Source: Vandiemenella viatica (taxonomy: Eukaryota > Arthropoda > Insecta > Orthoptera > Morabidae). From it: a stretch of 64,000 bases of DNA. Below the pieces are notes generated by a model that saw only the letters and a program-made list of their open reading frames with translations, had not been told where the DNA came from and did not search any database. Location of the stretch: the NCBI GenBank assembly GCA_031002005.1, contig JARYHS010008074.1, positions 7,696,924 through 7,760,923 on the forward strand, given 5' to 3'. Positions 19,441 through 31,200 of this stretch are shown here, piece by piece; within the stretch, counting starts at the first letter, position 1; every line of letters starts with the position of its first letter. Position numbers and translations under genes: made by a program.

Positions 19441-20045
19441 TTGGTTGAGCGTGGCCTCAGCCCGTTCAGGTGCTGCCGCCTGGGTGTGGCGCGGCGCTTG
19501 ATAGCACTGTTCCGTCGGCCAGGGTTGGAACAAGATGCACAAAAGGTCATGGGGAATAAAGCACTAAATGAAGAAATGTCATGCGAATTTCCAAGGAAGT
19601 GTAAGCCTCTTATCATCCTGTACGACGTGCCGACTTCAGTTGAACCAGATAGACTTCCTGAGATTAGTCTATGAGCAAAACTTCGATGACAAAATGGGCA
19701 GATACCTTCATCTTTACACCAAAATTTAAGACAGGTCCGAGGAATAAGGCCACTGTCCATCATGTGGTAGAAGTAACTGCGGAAGTCAGAAGATCTCTGT
19801 TGGGTCAAAGGAAAATATATGTAGAGTTTGCCTCAGTAACGGCTAAGGACTACATGGTTGTGCCAAGATGCCTAAAATGTTGGGATATTGGTCACATAAG
19901 TAAATATTGTCAACAGTGTGCCTCCTCATGCAGTCACTGCGGGGCGATAGGGCATAAAAAGAAGAACTGTGAGAAAAAAAGATTCTGCCGCACTGTATGT
20001 CCCGTGCGCAAAAATGGGAAAACGTGCAAGAGAAAAGGAAAATAA
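19441..20045 (+). pseudogene. R1-like LINE ORF1 (gag-like) with zinc knuckles
   Basis: An RNA-binding ORF1 protein of an R1-group LINE. The frames give PLIILYDVPTSVEPDRLPE near 19605, then, after a shift, KFKTGPRNKATVHHVVEVTA, RKIYVEFASVTAKDYMVVPR, and the knuckles CLKCWDIGHISKYC and CSHCGAIGHKKKNC, followed by a charged tail. The knuckle spacing CX2CX4HX4C is intact. At least one frameshift lies near 19670. ORF2 starts about 700 bp downstream; the gap holds decayed ORF1 tail sequence. Confidence 0.75.
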
Positions 20046-20743
20046 TGCTTAACATATCAAATGTTGATGAAAAGAACAATCAGTAGGACAGATTATGGAT
20101 AGTCAGGTTAATACTATCAAAACAAAAGAGGAAAATAGGAATAAGAGGAAGACACCGTCAAAAAGGTGAAGGGACTCAATGCGTGCAGCAAAGTACCGTG
20201 AGAGCCTAACAACTGGAGACATTTCAACTTGTGAAATTGGGATTCAAACTATGGATCTCGATCTTGGTCAGGAAGTGCCCCGCACGACCTAGGAGAGCCG
20301 GACTGGGGTGGTTAAAGGCCCAATTCTAGAACCGAATGTCACATTGGCACCATCTGTGCAGGATTATTGGAGAGCTGGAAAGGATCGGCAGATTGACCCT
20401 ACCACTGTATACTAGGTAATGGAAGAAACTGTTCAGTTGTCAAGACTAGAACAGGAAAACACCCTCATGATGGCCCTGAGGTATCTTATCATGAGATAGC
20501 ATTCGGCAGGAAGGACTATTACGTTTCCGCAATTGGAGGTGGTCGATAAGATACAATTGAAGTCAAACAATTTGCCTGCTGAACTGTCTAGATTGCTGGT
20601 ATTGGTCAAAAAAGTATTTGATAAAAGAGATGAAGTTTTCGATCCTGATGAGATCTATAAACAGCTTGCGATGATCCATGGCAGGATCTTATTTGACTCG
20701 CAACAAAAATGGCCGCACTGCAATGTGCATACCAGGCATCTAT

Positions 20744-22670
20744 AATGGCCGCGCTGAAAATTATACAGCTTAATGCAAGAGCTTCCCAAGCTGGCTGAGG
20801 AGAACAGCTGGGATGTACTATGCTTGCAGAAGCCGCACTCCGCGGAAGGGCAGATTCCATACATGCCGACAACAGCTCAAGTTATAACACAGGGACCCGT
20901 GCCAATGGCGGGGGTAGCAATATCCAATAAAAGTACAACAGCTACGAAAATAACTCAGTATTGTGAGGAGTTTGTGGTGTGTGTGGAAATCTGTACTGCG
21001 TGGTGTGGTTCTTGTGACAATGTACTTCCAATATAGGGATGAGATAAATGGTTATTTGGAGAAACTACGACGAATTTGCAACGAGATGGGTGATCATAAA
21101 ATAATAATAGTGGCGGATGCTAATGCCAGATCACGTCGATGGTACAGACGAAAGAGGAGAGTTAATGGAAGAAACGATTAATGAGCTACAGCTTGATGTC
21201 AGAAATATGCCAAATAACCTTTCAACATTTAACAACAGACAAGTTTCAGAGTAGAATATCGACGTAACGCTAACAAATGACTTAGTAGGGGATATGTTGA
21301 AAGGATGGCGTGAGCACTAGTTATCCAAAGAGAGGAGGACACAGGAGGTTGAAAATCTACCAGTCGGAAATATGACCTGGGGAAAGCTTTATGGGAGAAA
21401 CTGTGCCAAGCTTTCAACCTGCCGGAGGGGCTCATGGATGGTCTCGATGTGGACTACCAGGCAAGAGAACTAACCAGGGCAATATAAAGAGCTATGAAAG
21501 AAGCAATACCATTAAGGAGGGATATCGGGGTGCGAGATATTCCGTGGAATGAAAGGCTACAAAAACTTAGATTGGATATGCGAAAGCTAAGGAGGGAATG
21601 TCAAAGGCAGTTTGGGGACCTCATCAAGACTAAAATGAAAAGCTGGGCACATTATGTTCTATCCAACTTGAGTGCGGATCATTGGGGCGTACCCTACAGG
21701 ATTGCTGCTGGGAAGATACGGCCTCCTACTACCTTAACGACAGTCAGGAGATCGGACGGCGGGAATGGTGGTCCGCACTATTTGGGCGTTTGAGATAGAT
21801 ACAATGTCCTAGTGACATTTATGCTGTCATAAAAGATTATTGTAAAGACAGATACGCTACCCTGAGATGTCCACGAGAAGTAATAGAAAAAAAAGCTAAG
21901 TAAGGGATGCCCACTAGGCTCCGTCGGGGGTCCAGAAATGTGGGATACGTCATTTGAGAAGGCGCTGGTGCGGTTAGAAGATGTGGAAGGTCTTCTATCA
22001 TGGCGTTTGCTGATGATCTACTGGTTCTACTAGAAGGAAACAGCAGGAAGGAGATTGAGTCTAGAGGTAGGGCTGCCATGGAGCGACTGAGCAGTTGGTG
22101 TTCAGAGGTAAAACTCCAACTCGCTCCGCACAAGACGGAATACATGATGCTGCGCGGACGGCCAAAAAGAGACACAATTATCAAAATAGGCAATCTTTCC
22201 ATCAAAAGAGTAAGTGATTGTAAATATCTGGGGGTAACCCTTGATGAGGGACTCAATTATACGCAGCACATTTCATAGGTCTGTGACCGAGCCAAGGCTG
22301 TGTTAAATAAACTAATCAGCATTGGTCCAAGAAGATTTCGAAGGTACCATGACTCAATCCTAGCATCGTTGGTGGGCTATGCTGCGAGCTATTGGTCTCA
22401 TCGATTTCATCTGATAAAACCCAAAGAGGCGTTAAGAAGAGTGCAAACGGAATATTAATAAGATTGAGTGGTGCATACGGCACAGTGTCGAAAGACGCTC
22501 TAACTGTGGTGACGGGTATATGGCCGCTGGATTTGGAAGTAAGAAGAAGAGGTGCTCTGTACTTGCTGTGGAAGAAAAATATGGACAAAATGCAAGAAGT
22601 AATTGGAAGTCCTGGAACTACGAGGACAGGACAAGAACAATCTTTGATGGATGATTGGCAAGCACAGTAG
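20744..22670 (+). pseudogene. R1-like LINE ORF2: endonuclease and partial reverse transcriptase
   Basis: The endonuclease begins at an ATG with ALKIIQLNARAS. It continues WDVLCLQKPH, GQIPYMPTTAQVITQGPVPM, then DHKIIIVADANARSRRWYRR and an IDVTLTND-like block. The reverse-transcriptase part has MKEAIPLRRDIGVRDIPWNE, GCPLGSVGGPEMWDT, the catalytic MAFADDLLVLLEG and SDCKYLGVTLDEGLNYTQHI. It ends with LSGAYGTVSKDALTVVTGIW, PLDLEVRRR, a hallmark of R1-group proteins. The first half of the palm, including the FLDI.GAFD-type box, is missing, and many stops are present. R1 proper targets 28S rDNA, but no rDNA is nearby. Confidence 0.8.
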
Positions 22671-23197
22671 GAGACGGGTAGAAGAACGTATGCTATCATA
22701 CCAAACATATGGGAATGAGAGTATGCTGAAGTCAAAATCCTCGAGAAATAATTTTGAGAAATTTTTAATTACTAATACATATTAGTTCAATGTAATTTTT
22801 CAACATTTTCATCGGTCCTCTAACTATGATCAAGTAATTTTAATAAAATGTTATATGAAGTTGCTTCTGTTACTTTTGGAAAATGGCTGTCACTGTATTT
22901 GTAGGTGCCGGTAATTCGAAAAGAGGTATATTTAGAGTACCGATATTCACAAAACCTATTAGAGCTAACTCTACTGCACAAATGTTCTTCACGCAGTCGA
23001 CTCTCAGCTCTCGTAGTGTAAACTTCCTTATACTCCCGGATCAGCGTTGTGTGCGGCTAAGTGCTTCGCGGACTCCGGGCAGTGTTTTCCCGGAACTACA
23101 GACTAGTTCTTCGTGGGTATCTTCCCACCCTCGTGGTGATATAGTGCAATAGGTGATCAAGTACACACATCAGTAATTCAACATAGCCTACCGCCGT
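22671..23197. other. R1-like 3' region and I-like LINE 5' region
   Basis: The first part, to about 22870, is AT-rich and presumably the R1-like 3' untranslated region. From about 22960 the sequence becomes GC-richer and is probably the 5' untranslated region of the I-like LINE whose ORF1 begins at 23198. No gene or internal promoter could be confirmed. Confidence 0.4.
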
Positions 23198-24989
23198 CAT
23201 GTACGGCGGGGACTATGGCGAAGGCGGCCAGCTCCAGCTCCAGCCGTCGACACTCTGCCAGGCAAATGGTGAGACAATCATAGGCCCAGCAGACGAAGAC
23301 AACATCAGTGGCAGCCATGTGCAGTTCCATCGCGAGCAATAGCGGTGATACGAGTGCAGCCATGGACGTGGCCAGCTCAGTTCTCAATACTGTGAACACT
23401 CCACCAGCAATCTTCAAACCTACTTTAATCCAACGTGACCAGCAATCGATAAGATAAGATGAAATTGTAGCACATATACCGCAGAAACGCCCCTTCGCCG
23501 CTGGAAACGACATCGACACCGGCGCCAGCAGTGGAAGCAGCAAGGTTCTCCCTTCCTCACGGCATCCTCCACCACCAGCTGACATTAGTATGGACGCATG
23601 GCAGCCGGAACATGCGCAGCGACAGCAGCCAGCAACGGCCACCGAAAACAACTTCCTACAGGTAAATGGGGCGGCGCCAGCACATTATGAAAGTTATGAT
23701 CTAGGTCCCTACCACGTGAATATAGAAAGTCAGGACAAAAACATTGATCGCATCCACCCAATGGCCATCGGCAGCATCATGTACTCCCTCAGCCAGGATA
23801 TAGGTAACAACATAATCCAGATAGCCCCTGCTGGGCGAAATAGCCTCAAGATTGAAATGAGATCGGAAGCATCGGCCAACAGCCTGACCACGAGTTCTGT
23901 TTGGAAGCGAAATGGCCTAATGGCCTACATTCTGCCCTCTCTCATTACCCAGCAAGGGATTATTAGAAACGTCATGACCGAAATATCAGAGGAAGAAATA
24001 AAGGAGGTTGTGAGGTGTTAATATCAAGGTTTATTAGAAAATCGAAAGAAAATGAGCAAACGAAGGAAATCCCGCTTCCGGTATGTCTCCTAACCTTCAA
24101 AGTTCAGAGGCGCCCCAATTATGTCTATATACATGGAGTGAGATGTCCTGTAGAACCCTATATTAAGCCGGTAATGCAGTGCTTTAACTGCCTCCACTTT
24201 GGGCACCCCATCAATCAGAGAAGAAGCAGCAAACGATGTCCCTTTTGCACAAATCCACATTATGGAACAGAATGTATGAACCAAAGTACACCAATATGTG
24301 CCCACTGCAGCGACAGTCACCCATCCTTCGAAAGACACTGCCCCGAATACGACAAACAAAAGAAGATCAAATAGGTGATGGCCCAAAAAAATCTAAGCTA
24401 TAAGCAAGCCCTAGAGAAAACCTCCGTCCCATCGTATGCCAGTATGGCGGCGAGCCTAGGAAGAGCGAACATGCAATCTCCAATCATGGCCACTCACGAA
24501 GGAATCTATGACCAAAGTGGTTGGATCATAGCACAGCACAACCCTACAACCGCCCCCCCCCTAAATGTCGCGATTTATCCTCCTCAACAGGCGCAGATAC
24601 CACAAGCCACTCCTACGCTGGTAAACACCCCCATTAACCTGGAGAACTCCCTACCATCCTTTCCGGTCATGAACCAAGTTCACCCTCCTAACTCCGAAAG
24701 TCAGAGAAAAGCGGGCAGAACCACAAGCAGTGCGGCAGACAGGTCCTACAAAAACTATTCGATTCTGTTCAGTAGGCACATCGAACCAATCGTCCGCAAC
24801 CCATATCCTCCCCGTCCGGTAAATAACCATTCTGACTTACCATCTACAGAATCCTCGGTCAACAAAATGTTTGAAATAATAATGTATATGATAAATCAAC
24901 TGGATCCTTCCCTGTACGCCCCTAATGTAAAACAACTTTTGCTCCGTTCCCTGTCCATAAGCGGTATAGACAATGGCGGCTCCGGTTAG
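23198..24989 (+). pseudogene. I-like LINE ORF1 (gag-like) with three zinc knuckles
   Basis: The probable start is MYGGDYGEGGQLQLQ. The open core (23590-24021) reads YHVNIESQDKNIDRIHPMAI, GSIMYSLSQDI, then an RNA-binding-like segment. A frameshift near 24018 leads to YVYIHGVRCPVEPYIKPVMQ and the knuckles CFNCLHFGH, CPFCTNPHYGTEC and CAHCSDSHPSFERHC. An in-frame TAG at 24372 precedes a polar, proline-rich tail. The product packages element RNA. The ORF1 stop (24987-24989) overlaps the ORF2 start (24973), which suggests coupled reinitiation. Confidence 0.78.
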
Positions 24990-25930
24990 AAATCTCGGAA
25001 CAGCCCCACATTGCGAGATCATCCTCCAATGGAATGCAAGATCCATCAGGGCCAACAAAGAGAGTTTGCTGCAATACTCCTCAACGAATAAGGTGTCCAT
25101 TATGGCCATCAGTGAGACCTGGCTGAAACCAGGCGAACGATTTTTATTCAAGGGGTATAATTCCATTAGATCAGATCGTCCTGATGGCTATGGGGGCTCT
25201 GCCATACTAACTAGAAAGTCTATTTTTTATGAACCAATACACTTCCGCACGGAAGATAAGGAATTTAATATATATGCCTCTAGAATCCGTCTCAGTAAGA
25301 AAGAGGTCTCCATCGTATCAATGTACAAACCACCGAACAAGAAGTTATCGAAAGCAGCCATCACGAACCTCCTCAGACCCCTACCGAAACCGGTCCTTCT
25401 CTTAGGAGACCTTAACGTCCATAAAATCCAATGGGGAAGTTCAAGTACAAACGAAAAGGGTAACACTATAGCTACTACTTTAGAGGAAGAAGACATGGTT
25501 GTATTGAACAATGGCGACCCCACCAGGATCAATGCCCCAGGCCAGGGTCTTACTGCAGTGGACATTTCTTGTGTATTGGCGAATCTAGCCGTGAACATCT
25601 CTTGGGAAATGTCGTAGACACGATGGGATCCGACCACTTTCCCATCCTACTCCACTTCAGTTCTGACACCTCAGCGCCACGGTTCATCTTCCCTACGAAC
25701 AAATGGAAAATTTACCAGGCTGATTGGAAAAAATTAGAAATTGGGAGTGCGGAGCTGATGCTGTGTCAGATTACCGCCTTTTGATGAACGATATCAATCA
25801 AGCTACTAACGCTTCCATTCCCGCACAGAAACATGTATACTTTCTGAAAAACAAACGGACACCTTGGTGGGACAACGAATGTATGGAAGAGGCGCAACGA
25901 CGCAGAAACACGCTACGTGCATTTAGTGTT
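24973..25930 (+). pseudogene. I-like LINE ORF2, endonuclease part
   Basis: The apurinic-type endonuclease nicks the target DNA. The frame gives ILQWNARSIRANKESLLQYS, the catalytic ISETWLKPG, YNSIRSDRPDGYGGSAILTR, SIVSMYKPPN, LLLGDLNVHKIQWGSSSTNE, and TAVDISC. A frameshift near 25600 leads to DTMGSDHFPILL, the final catalytic SDH. A linker follows with TPWWDNECMEEAQRRRNTLR. At about 25930 it is cut by inserted DNA. The reverse transcriptase resumes at 37657, although roughly 200 expected residues are missing at the junction. Confidence 0.82.
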
Positions 25931-26784
25931 TGATCAAGAGACAAAATTGCTAGCGCTGTTTTGTCGCTGTTTGCTGCGTTGACAACGTCACGAAACAGAT
26001 GTAGGTTCGTGAATATTGATCGGCCTGGTACACAGTGGGTTTGATCAGGGTTAATTATTTCTTTTAAAACAGATGATATTCTTCTCGATAGAGTTTTGGA
26101 TATAATTTTATAATCTACATTAAGTAGAGAGATAGGTCTCCAGTTCGTGATCAGAGATAAATCTCTTTTTTTTTGTATCAAAACCAATAAAGATTTTCGC
26201 ATCGATGGTGGCAGTTCATGATATTTCAAAGAGAAATCGACGACTTTTTTAAAAAACCCTGCTAGGACGGGCCAGAAAACTTTGTAGAACTTAACTGACA
26301 AGCCATCAAACCCTGGTGCCTTTCCATTTTTCACGCATTTTAACGAAGTCCATAAGTCATCTAAATTTATCTCCTCTTTAACATATTCTTGGGAATCAGT
26401 TGATAACTGTGGCAAAGAAGAGAACAACTCTTGAGAACTTAAATCACAAGTGTTAGAAGCGGAATAGAGATTTTGGAAATGTTGTCTCACTTCTTTATTA
26501 ATGAGATTAGGGTCATTTGTCAGACATCTGGAGTTCACGGATGACAGGTTTAATTTTGCGTTCTTTTTCAAGCGTAAAGAAAAACGAAGTTGGAGCATTA
26601 GCTTCATGCAAATAGTTTAGATCCACATCATTTCCTTCTTCCCTGGCGGAACGCTCGTAATGCCGTTGCAACATTCTTTTTACAGAGTCTACCTCATTCT
26701 TTTCGGTGGCCGATAGAACATCCTTGTTGACAATCTTACCTAATTCTATTTCCATTTTCCTTACAAGGCTTGATTGTTCGCGTC
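25931..26784 (-). pseudogene. Tx1-like LINE ORF2, reverse transcriptase N-terminal part
   Basis: The minus strand reads VRKMEIELGKIVNKDVLSAT, then DLNYLHEANAPTSFFFTLEK, and after a shift NKEVRQHFQNLYSA, VKNGKAPGFDGLSVKFYKVF, WPVLAGFFKKVVDFSLKYHE, SLITNWRPISLLNVDYKIIS and HCVPGRSIFTNLHLFRDVVN. These are the fingers and early palm of an L1/Tx1-group reverse transcriptase. It ends at TALAILSLDQ, directly before the first catalytic aspartate region. Upstream it continues from 32338 across Harbinger D. Confidence 0.82.
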
Positions 26785-26991
26785 TTAGGCCTCGTATCCA
26801 CTTGAGCACGCTCAGGTGAATGAGCCGCTCAATGAAGCGAGTGGCTCAAGTGTGGACGCCTGAGCACGCTCGCAACGAACGACAGCGAGCGCGCTCGGGG
26901 CGAGCCGATGGGTTGCCGGTATTTTGGAATGCTCAAAGGCGAGCCAGTGTTTGTTCGGCGCTCAGTGTGGACGGTATTTGGCGGTTTCTAC

Positions 26992-27238
26992 AATGAGCGC
27001 GAGCACGTGGAACAATGAAACTTGCTTAACTCTAATTGATGCGTATGAATCAAAGAGGGTGTTATGGGATAGCTCCAGTATTATAATCGAACTAAAAAAG
27101 AAGGTGCATGGCGTGAAATCAGCGATATATTAAACTTTAGTATTGATGATGTAAAGAAAAAAATAACAAGCCAGCTAGGGTCATTCAGGCGAGAACGATA
27201 AAAACAGAAGAGAACTTCTACAACTGGAAGTGGTAAGT
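26992..27238 (+). pseudogene. MADF-domain gene remnant of Harbinger D
   Basis: The frame opens with ATG at 26994 as MSASTWNNETCLTLIDAYES and KRVLWDSSS. A frameshift leads to KKEGAWREISDILNFSIDDV and KKKITSQLGSFRRER, followed by a stop and TGSGK. A gtaagt donor stands at 27232. The order matches a full MADF domain, including LW near the start, KKEDAWREI in the middle and LL.SFRRE at the end. This form differs clearly from the MADF of A, B and C. Confidence 0.75.
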
Positions 27239-27454
27239 CTTTTTGAATAGTATTTCTCACAGCTGCACGGATTTTGATTGAATTGGGTGTTACGTAATTC
27301 ATATCCTAAATGTCTAAAATATATAGATTTTGTGCCAGGCTAATTCATCTATGGCAATATAATTGTTTTACATAATTTTTAATAAAAACTTGAAATTAAT
27401 GCCATAATAAAAAAAGGAACATAAAAGTAACCTTTAAATCTAATTTCTAAACAC

Positions 27455-27770
27455 AAATTAAAAATAGGTACCAGCGTTTATATAATTTTGGAGTGACTCA
27501 ATAGTGCCATCAAAGACTACCCGTACTAAACGGTTGATGCTTTGTTTATATACTTTGAACATATACTGCAGGCTTGTGTAGGGACTTCCTGAGGCTAGGA
27601 ATCTTAAAGTTATTATAAATTTTATCTTCTGGTGGGATCGCCTCACGCATAGGCGTATCGTGCATTTTAATATGAGGTCCAACTGATGACAGCAAATGGT
27701 CGAAATCGATCTCGTAAATTTTTGAAATAGCTCATTGTCTCCTTCTAAAGTCAATTAGTGAATTAAATTA
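27455..27770 (-). pseudogene. Harbinger D transposase, N-terminal remnant
   Basis: On the minus strand one frame gives FDHLLSSVGPHIKMHDTPMR and EAIPPEDKI. A shifted frame continues IITLRFLASGSPYTSLQYMF, KVYKQSINRLV. These match the LL..V.P.I...DT.MREAI.PE..L..TLRFLATG.S..SL...F block of PIF/Harbinger transposases. No DDE segment follows. With the + strand MADF just to the left, the genes converge, the same relative arrangement as in elements A and B. Confidence 0.72.
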
Positions 27771-27870
27771 TTAAGATAATTTCTTCGCTGATGATGACTT
27801 TCTCTAATCCACCAATTTGGTAATTTTCTTCTTTGTTTTGACATCGTATGGATAATAATAAAGGCTGCAT

Positions 27871-28040
27871 CTACGCGTGACGACACGTCAATAGCCGAGC
27901 GTTTTCCGAGCACTGAAACCAGGCTCGTTCATGGAGGAAGGAAATATATGGAGGAGAAGTGACGTTAAATTGGTGAAGCAGGCTCGCGCATGCGCAGTGG
28001 CGGCAGCGGCGATATAGCGCTTCCAAACAATTGCGATGTT
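27871..28040. repeat. Left arm of an internal inverted repeat in Harbinger D
   Basis: The text catggaggaaggaaatatat-ggag at about 27931 recurs in reverse complement near 32211 (ctccatatatttccttcctc-catg), each next to gctcgtt. The two arms enclose the satellite and the RTE-like LINE. They may be ends of a further nested foldback element; the true borders are not clear. Confidence 0.5.
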
Positions 28041-28239
28041 CCCAGTATATCCCGAAAACTAAGCAAGATATCTAAAAATTTTATTCTTTATTTTCGATTA
28101 GTCTCGTCGTGTTACATAAGAATCGATCGTTAAATTTGACTTTTGCGAAATTTTTCTTCTCCATTTCAACTTAAGACACCTCACTTTTGATACAGTATAT
28201 CTCTAGAACTAGGTGAGATATCGAAAATTTTTATTCTTT
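28040..28239. repeat. GAGATATC satellite family, locus 2 (left of RTE)
   Basis: Two units of about 150 bp begin near 28047 and 28196. Each reads tatatc-cgaaaactaagc-agatatc, then aaaattttattctttattttc, gtctcgtcg, acataagaatc and an AT-rich ttttgcgaaatttttcttct. The second unit is broken by the RTE-like LINE at tttttattcttt and continues at 31842-32045 with a third unit. It matches loci 18180-18700 and 56985-57430. Confidence 0.75.
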
Positions 28240-31200
28240 TTTTTTTTTTTTTTTTTTTTTTCGAATCACCCATCTTTGGGGTACGTCAGATCAATCACTT
28301 CTTGGATGCTTGCGTTTTCTTCTTCTCCCAGTATTTCTTCATTCTATCTGATCTCTTCCTTCTTTCCTCTTCTGAAATTTGAATCGGTTTTCTGGTGTTT
28401 ATCGCAACTTGGAACCTCTTACTTTTGTCTTTGGTCACGGTCTTGGCTGTACCATTCTTTAACATCACTTCGGTAATCTGGAGTTCTCTCAAATCCTTTT
28501 CCACTTCCTTAAACCAGTTGGGCTTATTCTTTTTTTTATAAAAGAAGTCAAAGATTTTTTTTGTTAATCTGTTAGGATTCATTCGGAATATGTGTCCATA
28601 GAAATCAATCCTTTTTTTTCTCATGGTTTCGGAGAGTCTCTCAGACTTTGCGTAGAGGGCTTCGTTTCTGTAGAAAACTTGTTTGTTATTCTGGAATTTG
28701 GGACCCATGATCTTCCTCAAAATTTTCCTCTCTTTGATTTCCAATTTCTCCATTTGTCCTTTCCTCCCCATGACTAGTGTCTCTGCTGCATAGAGTGCTT
28801 CCGGCTTAATTACTGTGTTGTAATGTCTTATCTTTGTGTTCCAAGAGAGGCTTTTCTTATTGTAAGTGTTTTTGGTCTTCTGGAAGGCTAATTCCATTTT
28901 GGTCCTTCTCGCTTCCATTGTTTTACCTTCAAGGTTGTTCCATTCAATCCATTCCCCTAGGTACTTGAAACTCCTAACCACCTCTATTTTATGAGCTCCT
29001 ACTCGGACTCTCGTAGGAGTGTCTGGTATATTTGTCATAATCTTTGTTTTTTCGAAAGAAATCTTAAGTCCTAACTTCCCTGCCTGCTCTTGTAATTCGG
29101 CGATTTGTTCTTTGGCTTCCTCCCATGTTTCTGCGAGCATCGCCATATCGTCAGCGAATGCCAAACACTTAATCGTAACTCCTTTATTTTTTGTTCCAAG
29201 TCTAATTCCTCCTCTGGTTCTTGCATTCCATTCTCTCACAACTTTTTCGAGTGCACAATTGAACAACAGGGGGGAGAGGCCATCCCCTTGCCGGACCCCT
29301 GTTCTGATCTCAAAAGGTTCTGACAGTTCACCCATGAATCTAACTTTTGAGGTCGTATTTGTGAGGGTTTCTTTGATGATATTCAGGGTTTTCCTGTCCA
29401 AGCCAAATTCCTCCAAAATATTGAATAGCGACCCTCTGTCTATGGAATCGTAAGCTTTTTGGAAGTCCACAAAAGTCACTATATATGGTTTCGCCCTCTG
29501 TTTCTGGTATGCTAAAATGTTTCTGAGGTTTAGGATCTGTTCAGGGCAAGACCTTCCTTTCCTGAACCCTGCTTGATACTCCCCGATTTGGCAGTCCAGC
29601 TGGGATTCTGCTCGTTCAAGTAATGCTCTGGACAATATCTTATAGGTCACATCCACCAAAGAAATCCCTCTGTAGTTGTTCGGATCAGATTTAGAGCCTC
29701 TTTTATGTAGAGGGTGTATCAGGGCCATTTTCCATTCCTCTGGAATCACTTCTTTCTTCCATATCTCCTCAAAAAAATTCTGGAGTGAGATAATTGCATT
29801 TTTGCTAGCATATTTCCATAATTCGGCTGTTATTTGATTTTCCCCTGATGCCTTAAAATTTTCCATGTGAGTCAGAATTGTCTGGATCTCATTTATAGAT
29901 GGGGGTTTAGAGTCAGGGTTGGTGGAAGACTTCTTTCCATCATCGAACACCATCTTTTGGAGTGGTTCTTCGCAATTTAGGAGTTCCTTGAAGTAGTCTG
30001 CCAGTATCTTGCAGTTGCCCCTATTACTATATGCCATGTTCCCTTTTTTATCCTGAAGTTGGAGGGTTGGGGGGTTGTATTTATTAAGCTTCTCTCTGAA
30101 GATCCGATAATAGTTTCTCATGTTATTCTTAGTAAAGTCGTCATTAATCTTACTGAGTATTTGGTCTTCTTGAACCTTCTTTACTTTCTTGATTTCCTTG
30201 GACACCATCCTCCTAGTTTCCACAAAGTGCTGCCAGGAACTTTCGTCCTTTTTGGTTTGCCAGATGTGCCACGCCTTCTTTCTCAGATCAAGTAGTCTAT
30301 CACACTCCTCGTTCCACCACCTGTGCTTCTTAATCCTGGAGACAGGAGCAAACTCTTCTGCCTTAGTTATAAGACTCTTCTCCAACTGTTTCCAGCCCTG
30401 GCCTTCTAGTTCGCTGGTTAACTGACTCCATTCTTCCTTCTTCTCCTTTATTTTCTCTGGATCATATCTCCTTCGTGCACGGTTTTTCTTATGACAGTTG
30501 CTCTTAGGGATAATCTTAAATTTCACTTTAGATAGGTAGTGGTCCGAGTCGAGGTTGGCCCCTCTGAGAACCCTAACATTTTGGATTTCTTTATGAAATT
30601 TCCGCTTTACCGCAACATGATCTAACTGGAACTCTCCCAATAGAGGGTTAGGTGATATCCACGTCTTCTGCTTTCTTGGCAATTTCTTAAAGCTAGTTGA
30701 CTTCAGGATCAAATTGTGTGCCTGACATAATTCAATTAGCCTGATACCATTTTGGTTCGTTCTCTTGTGTGCTGGGTAACACCCTACTATATGCCTGAAC
30801 TTTTTCTCTCTCCCCACCTGGGCGTTGAAATCCCCTAGAAGGATGACATTATGTTTATCAGGGATCTTCTGAATCGTGTCATCAAGTTTTTCCCAGAATA
30901 GTTCCAACTTCTCCTTATTCTTTTTGTTGTCAATGTTTGTAGGGGCATGAACATTTACAATTGTATACACTTTGTTGGTCGACTTAAACGTGAGTGTAGA
31001 TAACCTTTCAGAGGTAGACTCGAAGCTTGTAATGGAGTCTAATATTTTCTTGTCAATTACGAAACCTGTTCCAAGGTGGGGAAAATTTTTCATAACTCTT
31101 GTCCCCGTCTTCCCCTTAAGTATCCTGAATCCTCCCGATTCAAAGCTGTCCTCATCCAAAATCTAGTCTCTTGCACAGCAGTAATGATAATTCTATGTTC

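Noticed and set aside
20744..22670. R1-like LINE as a marker of ribosomal DNA
   Set aside because: No 28S sequence is recognised on either side, and the copy is a decayed pseudogene.
25798..25930. End of the minus frame that begins in Tx1-like reverse transcriptase
   Set aside because: The last part is antisense to the I-like LINE endonuclease linker, so the frame is a chimera across the insertion junction.
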